This document shows positions 6,851 to 9,700 of a stretch of DNA of 9,700 nucleotides, piece by piece. The notes beneath the pieces were generated by a model. It was not told the DNA's origin, made no database searches, and worked only from the letters and a program-made list of their open reading frames with translations. The position numbers and the translations under genes are program-made. The stretch spans positions 1-9,700 of the forward strand of contig JBAWXE010000102.1 in the NCBI GenBank assembly GCA_037144255.1, given 5' to 3'. Positions within the stretch are counted from its first letter, which is position 1; each line of letters opens with the position of its first letter. The stretch is from JBAWXE01 sp037144255. GTDB lineage: Bacteria; Bacteroidota; Bacteroidia; Chitinophagales; Chitinophagaceae.

Positions 6851-7624
6851 TTATTCAAAAAACTGTTTGATCCTTTCATCCTTCGATGCCCGCAAACTCT
6901 CATAAGTACCTTCTGCGTAGCAACGCCCTTCTATCAGTACTATGATCCTGTCTGCTATCGTCTCCACACATTTCATGTCGTGCGATATGGTGATGGATGA
7001 TGTATTGTATTTCTTTTGTATATCCACTATCAAGGTGCTGATCTCCTTACCTGTTATGGGGTCCAGCCCGGTCGTTGGTTCATCATACAGCATGATCTCC
7101 GGATTCATGATCAGCGTTCTGGCTAGTGCCACACGTTTCTGCATACCGCCCGATAGTTCTGCAGGCATCATATCTATAGTATGTGCCAGCCCTACATTTT
7201 TCAGTGCATCAGTCGCTTTCTTATCCAGCTCTTCTATCGATTTGCCGCTATGTCTTCTCAACGGAAATTCCAGATTCTCTCTCACACTCATAGAGTCATA
7301 CAGTGCATTACTCTGAAACAGAAAACCCACTCTTCCTCTTAGTGCTTCCAGCCCTTCTTTATTCAGTTTTGCCACATCATTACCTAGTACATTAATGGTA
7401 CCAGCATCCTGCGTCATCAGGCCTATGATGCACTTTATAAGCACAGACTTACCTGAGCCCGATCTACCCAGCACCACCAGACTTTCGCCCTTGTTCAGCA
7501 CCAGGTTGAAATCCTTCAGCACTTCATTTTTTCCAAACTTCTTTTTCAGTCCGCTCACAGTCAGCACTTGCCCTTGCGGGTCTGCACTGATGCCTTCCTG
7601 ATATGTCGCTTCTGCCGCTTTCAT
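6851..7624 (-). CDS. mlaF: MlaF-type ABC transporter ATP-binding protein
   Basis: This is the cytoplasmic ATPase that powers the Mla phospholipid transporter. All nucleotide-binding motifs are intact in 257 residues: Walker A GRSGSGKS at 53-60, Q-loop Gln104 (FLFQSNALYDSMSV), ABC signature LSGGMQKR at 157-164, Walker B IMLYDEPT at 177-184 with catalytic Glu182, D-loop GLDP at 186-189, and H-switch His215 (ITISHD). FLFQSNALYDSMSVREN and the GMQKR signature are typical of MlaF/Ttg2A rather than of amino-acid importers. The ATG at 7624 lies 4 nt after the mlaE stop. Its stop is 9 nt before the mlaD ATG, so the three genes are almost certainly one operon with coupled translation. About 17 residues precede the usual start of the ABC fold and are not predicted to form a domain. 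Confidence 0.95.
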   Translation of the reverse strand: MKAAEATYQEGISADPQGQVLTVSGLKKKFGKNEVLKDFNLVLNKGESLVVLGRSGSGKSVLIKCIIGLMTQDAGTINVLGNDVAKLNKEGLEALRGRVGFLFQSNALYDSMSVRENLEFPLRRHSGKSIEELDKKATDALKNVGLAHTIDMMPAELSGGMQKRVALARTLIMNPEIMLYDEPTTGLDPITGKEISTLIVDIQKKYNTSSITISHDMKCVETIADRIIVLIEGRCYAEGTYESLRASKDERIKQFFE

Positions 7625-7628
7625 TTAT

Positions 7629-8399
7629 TTAATTAATTCCCAGCACATCTATTAATTGTACTGCTAACAGATCCAGTATGAATACCAGCAAGGAGGATAT
7701 CACCACTGCTGAGTTGGCAGAGCGTCCCACTCCTTCTGTTCCTTTACTCGAAAAATATCCTTTGTAACACCCTACTATTCCCACCGCAAAACCAAAAAAG
7801 TAGGTTTTGATGATAGCCGGCAATACGTCATTGAATTCTATGATATGAAATACCTGAGATATAAAAAGGCTCATGCTGGTATTACCACGTATGTTCACAC
7901 CTAAGTAAGCACCATATAATGATATTACATCCGATAGTACAGCCAGCAAAGGCAACATCAGGGTCGATGCCAGTACTCTCGTTACCACTAAGTATTTAAA
8001 AGGATTAGTACCCGATACTTCCATCGCATCTATCTGCTCAGTCACACGCATACTACCCAGCTCTGCACCTATGCTCGATCCTATCTTACCGGCAAATATC
8101 AGGGCTGTTATCACAGGGCCTATCTCCCGCACTATCGATACGCTCACCATAGCAGGTAGCTGCGCTTCCACTCCATAGGTGATCATCGATGGGCGCAACT
8201 GCATAGTAAGTACCAAGCCCATAATGAAACCCGTAAGGCCTATTAGGGGTAGCGACCTGTAACCTACAAGATAGCACTGACGGAGGAATTCCTTGATCTC
8301 ATAGCGGGGTCTTACCACTTCGTAAAAGAAACGACCTACAAAACGTGATATCCCGCCTGTCTCATCTAAAAATTGTTGTCCTGCTTTGGGTGTTCCCAT
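7629..8399 (-). CDS. mlaE: MlaE-family ABC transporter permease
   Basis: This is the membrane permease of the Mla phospholipid transporter, partner of MlaF and MlaD. From the ATG at 8399 the protein has 256 residues, close to E. coli MlaE (260). An upstream in-frame TTG at 8414 would add five residues (MYLYY), but it overlaps a promoter-like TATCTTTA and is less likely. An amphipathic N-terminus (FVGRFFYEVVRPRYEIKEFL region) precedes hydrophobic segments at about 48-68, 90-105, 142-168, 196-212 and 230-250. The family hallmark, IVREIGP followed by GAELGSMRVTEQIDAME, sits at about 89-127, and PAIIKTYFFGF is at about 194-204. It is the first gene of the operon and is divergent from the aldolase gene. 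mlaB and mlaC are not seen in this window. Confidence 0.94.
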   Translation of the reverse strand: MGTPKAGQQFLDETGGISRFVGRFFYEVVRPRYEIKEFLRQCYLVGYRSLPLIGLTGFIMGLVLTMQLRPSMITYGVEAQLPAMVSVSIVREIGPVITALIFAGKIGSSIGAELGSMRVTEQIDAMEVSGTNPFKYLVVTRVLASTLMLPLLAVLSDVISLYGAYLGVNIRGNTSMSLFISQVFHIIEFNDVLPAIIKTYFFGFAVGIVGCYKGYFSSKGTEGVGRSANSAVVISSLLVFILDLLAVQLIDVLGIN

Positions 8400-8403
8400 A
8401 TAA

Positions 8404-8411
8404 TAAAGATA
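8404..8411 (-). promoter_or_regulatory. TATCTTTA box immediately upstream of mlaE
   Basis: Read on the - strand the octamer is TATCTTTA, the TAnnTTTA pattern seen before other genes in this window, ending 4 nt before the mlaE ATG at 8399. I find no TTTG or TTG about 20 nt further upstream, so as a promoter it is weak and may be chance. Its main use is to argue against the TTG start at 8414, whose first codons overlap it. Confidence 0.2.
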
Positions 8412-8442
8412 CAAGCATTTTCACTTTCTGATATAAGATAAT

Positions 8443-8475
8443 CCTTGCCATACATTCGCTTTTTCTATGGCAGGG
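8443..8475. promoter_or_regulatory. Inverted repeat in the mlaE/aldolase divergent region
   Basis: CCTTGCCATA at 8443-8452 and TATGGCAGGG at 8466-8475 form a 10-bp inverted repeat with one T/G mismatch and a 13-bp spacer. It sits between the divergent mlaE (start 8399) and aldolase (start 8584) genes. There is no U tract on either side, so it is not a terminator. It could be an operator for a dimeric regulator or a leader hairpin for mlaE. Only the repeat itself is observed. Confidence 0.3.
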
Positions 8476-8560
8476 CAAATGTCGTATGTATTTTTAAAAT
8501 AATTCGCTCCTCTGCTATGAATATTACACTAATAATGGGTACAGGTATCGTTTTTGACCC

Positions 8561-8568
8561 TAATTTTA
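8561..8568 (+). promoter_or_regulatory. TAATTTTA -7-like box upstream of the aldolase gene
   Basis: TAATTTTA in the context ACCCTAATTTTAAC ends 15 nt before the ATG at 8584, similar in sequence and position to TAACTTTA at 4386-4393 (13 nt before the ATG at 4407). A clear -33 TTTG at 20 nt is missing; the nearest candidate is an imperfect ATGG at 8535-8538. It is the best promoter candidate for the aldolase in the 169-nt gap between the divergent open reading frames, but a weak one. Confidence 0.3.
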
Positions 8569-8583
8569 ACACCTCAATAGCAA

Positions 8584-9618
8584 ATGATGTTCAGACCCAA
8601 AAGTTTTGCCAGCGATAATTACGCAGGTGTATTGCCTCAGATCATGCAGGCCTTACAGGATGCCAACCTTTCTCATACCCGTTCCTACGGTGCCGACGAT
8701 ATCACTCAACGCACTACCGAGCTCTTCCGTCAGGTATTCGATGCCGATGTAGATGTGCATTTTGTGTTCAATGGTACAGGTGCCAATGTACTCAGCATCA
8801 GTGCCGCTACGCAGTCTTATAATTCTGTGCTTTGTGCCGATATTTCTCATATCTATAATGATGAATCCTCTGCTCCCGAAACATTCACGGGTTGCAAATA
8901 TTTCCCTTTGGTTACTAATAACGAGGGAAAGATAGACTTGCCTACTATACAGAAACGCCTCATTCGCAAAGGCGATGTGCATTATGCACAGGCCAAACTA
9001 TTATCTGTTACACAGTCTACCGAGTATGGCACTGTGTATACCATAGACGAACTGAAAGCTATGGGCGAACTGGTAAAGGGCTACGATATGTATTACCATA
9101 TGGATGGCTCACGTTTGTTCAATGCTACCGCCTCTCTGGGTTGTTCTTTGGCTGATGTTACTAAAGATGCCGGACTGGATATAGTTTCTCTAGGTGGTAC
9201 CAAGGCAGGTATGATGTTTGGTGAGGCAGTTATTGTATTCAATAAGGCTCTCTCAAAACACATAGCTTACAAGCATAAACAAAGTATGCAACTGGCATCT
9301 AAGAACCGCTTTATTGCTGCTCAGTTCGAGGCACTGCTTACTGACGAACTATGGCGTAGTGCGGGCAATCATTGCAATGCTATGGCACAATATCTCTTAC
9401 ATGCAGTTTCTAAATATCCGCAGATACGTGTTACCAAACCTGTACAGGCCAATGTTGTTTTTGCAGAACTGCCTACTGCATGGATACAACCGCTGCAAGA
9501 GCAATTCCCTTTTTATATCTGGAAGGATAGTACCAACGAGGCACGCCTCATGTGCGCTTTCGATACCACCAAAGCCGATATCGATGCATTCGATGCTGCT
9601 ATGGCAGCGCTGGTATAA
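8584..9618 (+). CDS. ltaE: Low-specificity L-threonine aldolase (PLP-dependent)
   Basis: The enzyme cleaves L-threonine or L-allo-threonine to glycine and acetaldehyde in the cytoplasm, using pyridoxal phosphate. The 344-residue length is normal for the family. Visible family features in order are FASDNYAGV (8-16), an FNGTGANVLS glycine-rich PLP-phosphate region (62-71), SHIYNDESSAPE (88-99) with the ring-stacking His89, YHMDGSRLFNA (171-181) with Asp174 contacting the PLP nitrogen, and SLGGTKAGMMFGEAV (202-216) with Schiff-base Lys207. It follows the Pseudomonas-type aldolase pattern (FASDNYSG, DECGAPE) rather than the E. coli one. Two consecutive ATG codons (8584, 8587) make the exact start uncertain by one residue. 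It is divergent from mlaE and 36 nt upstream of the next gene, with no terminator visible between them. No sign of damage. Confidence 0.92.
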   Translation: MMFRPKSFASDNYAGVLPQIMQALQDANLSHTRSYGADDITQRTTELFRQVFDADVDVHFVFNGTGANVLSISAATQSYNSVLCADISHIYNDESSAPETFTGCKYFPLVTNNEGKIDLPTIQKRLIRKGDVHYAQAKLLSVTQSTEYGTVYTIDELKAMGELVKGYDMYYHMDGSRLFNATASLGCSLADVTKDAGLDIVSLGGTKAGMMFGEAVIVFNKALSKHIAYKHKQSMQLASKNRFIAAQFEALLTDELWRSAGNHCNAMAQYLLHAVSKYPQIRVTKPVQANVVFAELPTAWIQPLQEQFPFYIWKDSTNEARLMCAFDTTKADIDAFDAAMAALV

Positions 9619-9654
9619 TACTTTCAGTATAAACCCTAACTTTATACTACACTT

Positions 9655-9700
9655 ATGAAATTATTCATCAGCTTATACCTTTTACTATGCATACCTGCAT
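9655..9700 (+). CDS. 5' end of an exported protein (truncated by window edge)
   Basis: An ATG at 9655 opens a frame that runs off the window after 15 codons. It encodes MKLFISLYLLLCIPA, a basic residue followed by a hydrophobic core ending in small residues, as in a Sec signal peptide. TAACTTTA at 9637-9644 ends 10 nt upstream, like the -7 boxes of other genes here, though no -33 element is visible. It begins 36 nt after the aldolase stop, so it may be co-transcribed or have its own promoter. The mature protein is outside the window and cannot be identified. Confidence 0.6.
   Translation, partial: MKLFISLYLLLCIPA

Noticed and set aside
6942..7316. 124-codon open frame on the + strand opposite mlaF
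   Set aside because: It lies opposite intact ABC ATPase motifs, and the translation has no recognisable feature.
1..9700. CRISPR array, tRNA, rRNA, insertion sequence or phage genes
   Set aside because: I saw no direct repeat-spacer pattern, cloverleaf, transposase or integrase motif, or terminal inverted repeats on either strand.

Overview
The window looks like chromosomal DNA from a Bacteroidota bacterium, plausibly of the Chitinophagales, although no rRNA or marker gene fixes the family. Four things point there. Three consecutive proteins have a signal peptide and a C-terminal type IX secretion (T9SS) sorting domain with the YPxP motif. Shine-Dalgarno sites are absent. Two promoters have a TTTG and TAnnTTT layout with 20-nt spacing. 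The MlaE-MlaF-MlaD set has the form commonly seen in this phylum.

Left half (1-5849, all + strand, AT-rich): a 757-residue FG-GAP/VCBS-type protein with nine Ca-binding DxDxDG-like loops, a 475-bp interval, and two tandem paralogues (2861-4264 and 4407-5849). The paralogues are built from ~31-residue Tyr-Asp/Trp repeats that resemble YD/RHS repeats. All three proteins are predicted to be exported and delivered to the cell surface or medium by the T9SS; their ligands or substrates cannot be read from sequence. The 475-bp interval is not empty. It holds a good promoter, a 39-codon ORF with one predicted membrane helix, an in-frame continuation past its TAA that encodes a second hydrophobic stretch, and a bulged hairpin just before the next gene. 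A 23-bp perfect hairpin (terminator) and a second promoter with the same -7 box and spacing separate the two paralogues.

Right half (5855-8399, - strand): mlaE-mlaF-mlaD, tightly packed (gaps of 4 nt and 9 nt with the ATG starts chosen here), encoding the permease, ATPase and MCE substrate-binding subunit of a phospholipid transporter that maintains outer-membrane lipid asymmetry. mlaD converges on the second paralogue with only 5 bp between the stop codons. Divergent from mlaE is a PLP-dependent low-specificity L-threonine aldolase (8584-9618, + strand). It is followed after 36 nt by the first 15 codons of another exported protein cut by the window end.

The mla genes and the aldolase are ordinary housekeeping functions. 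The least explained material is the tandem Tyr-Asp/Trp-repeat T9SS cargo pair and the small membrane ORF with its own promoter in front of it.
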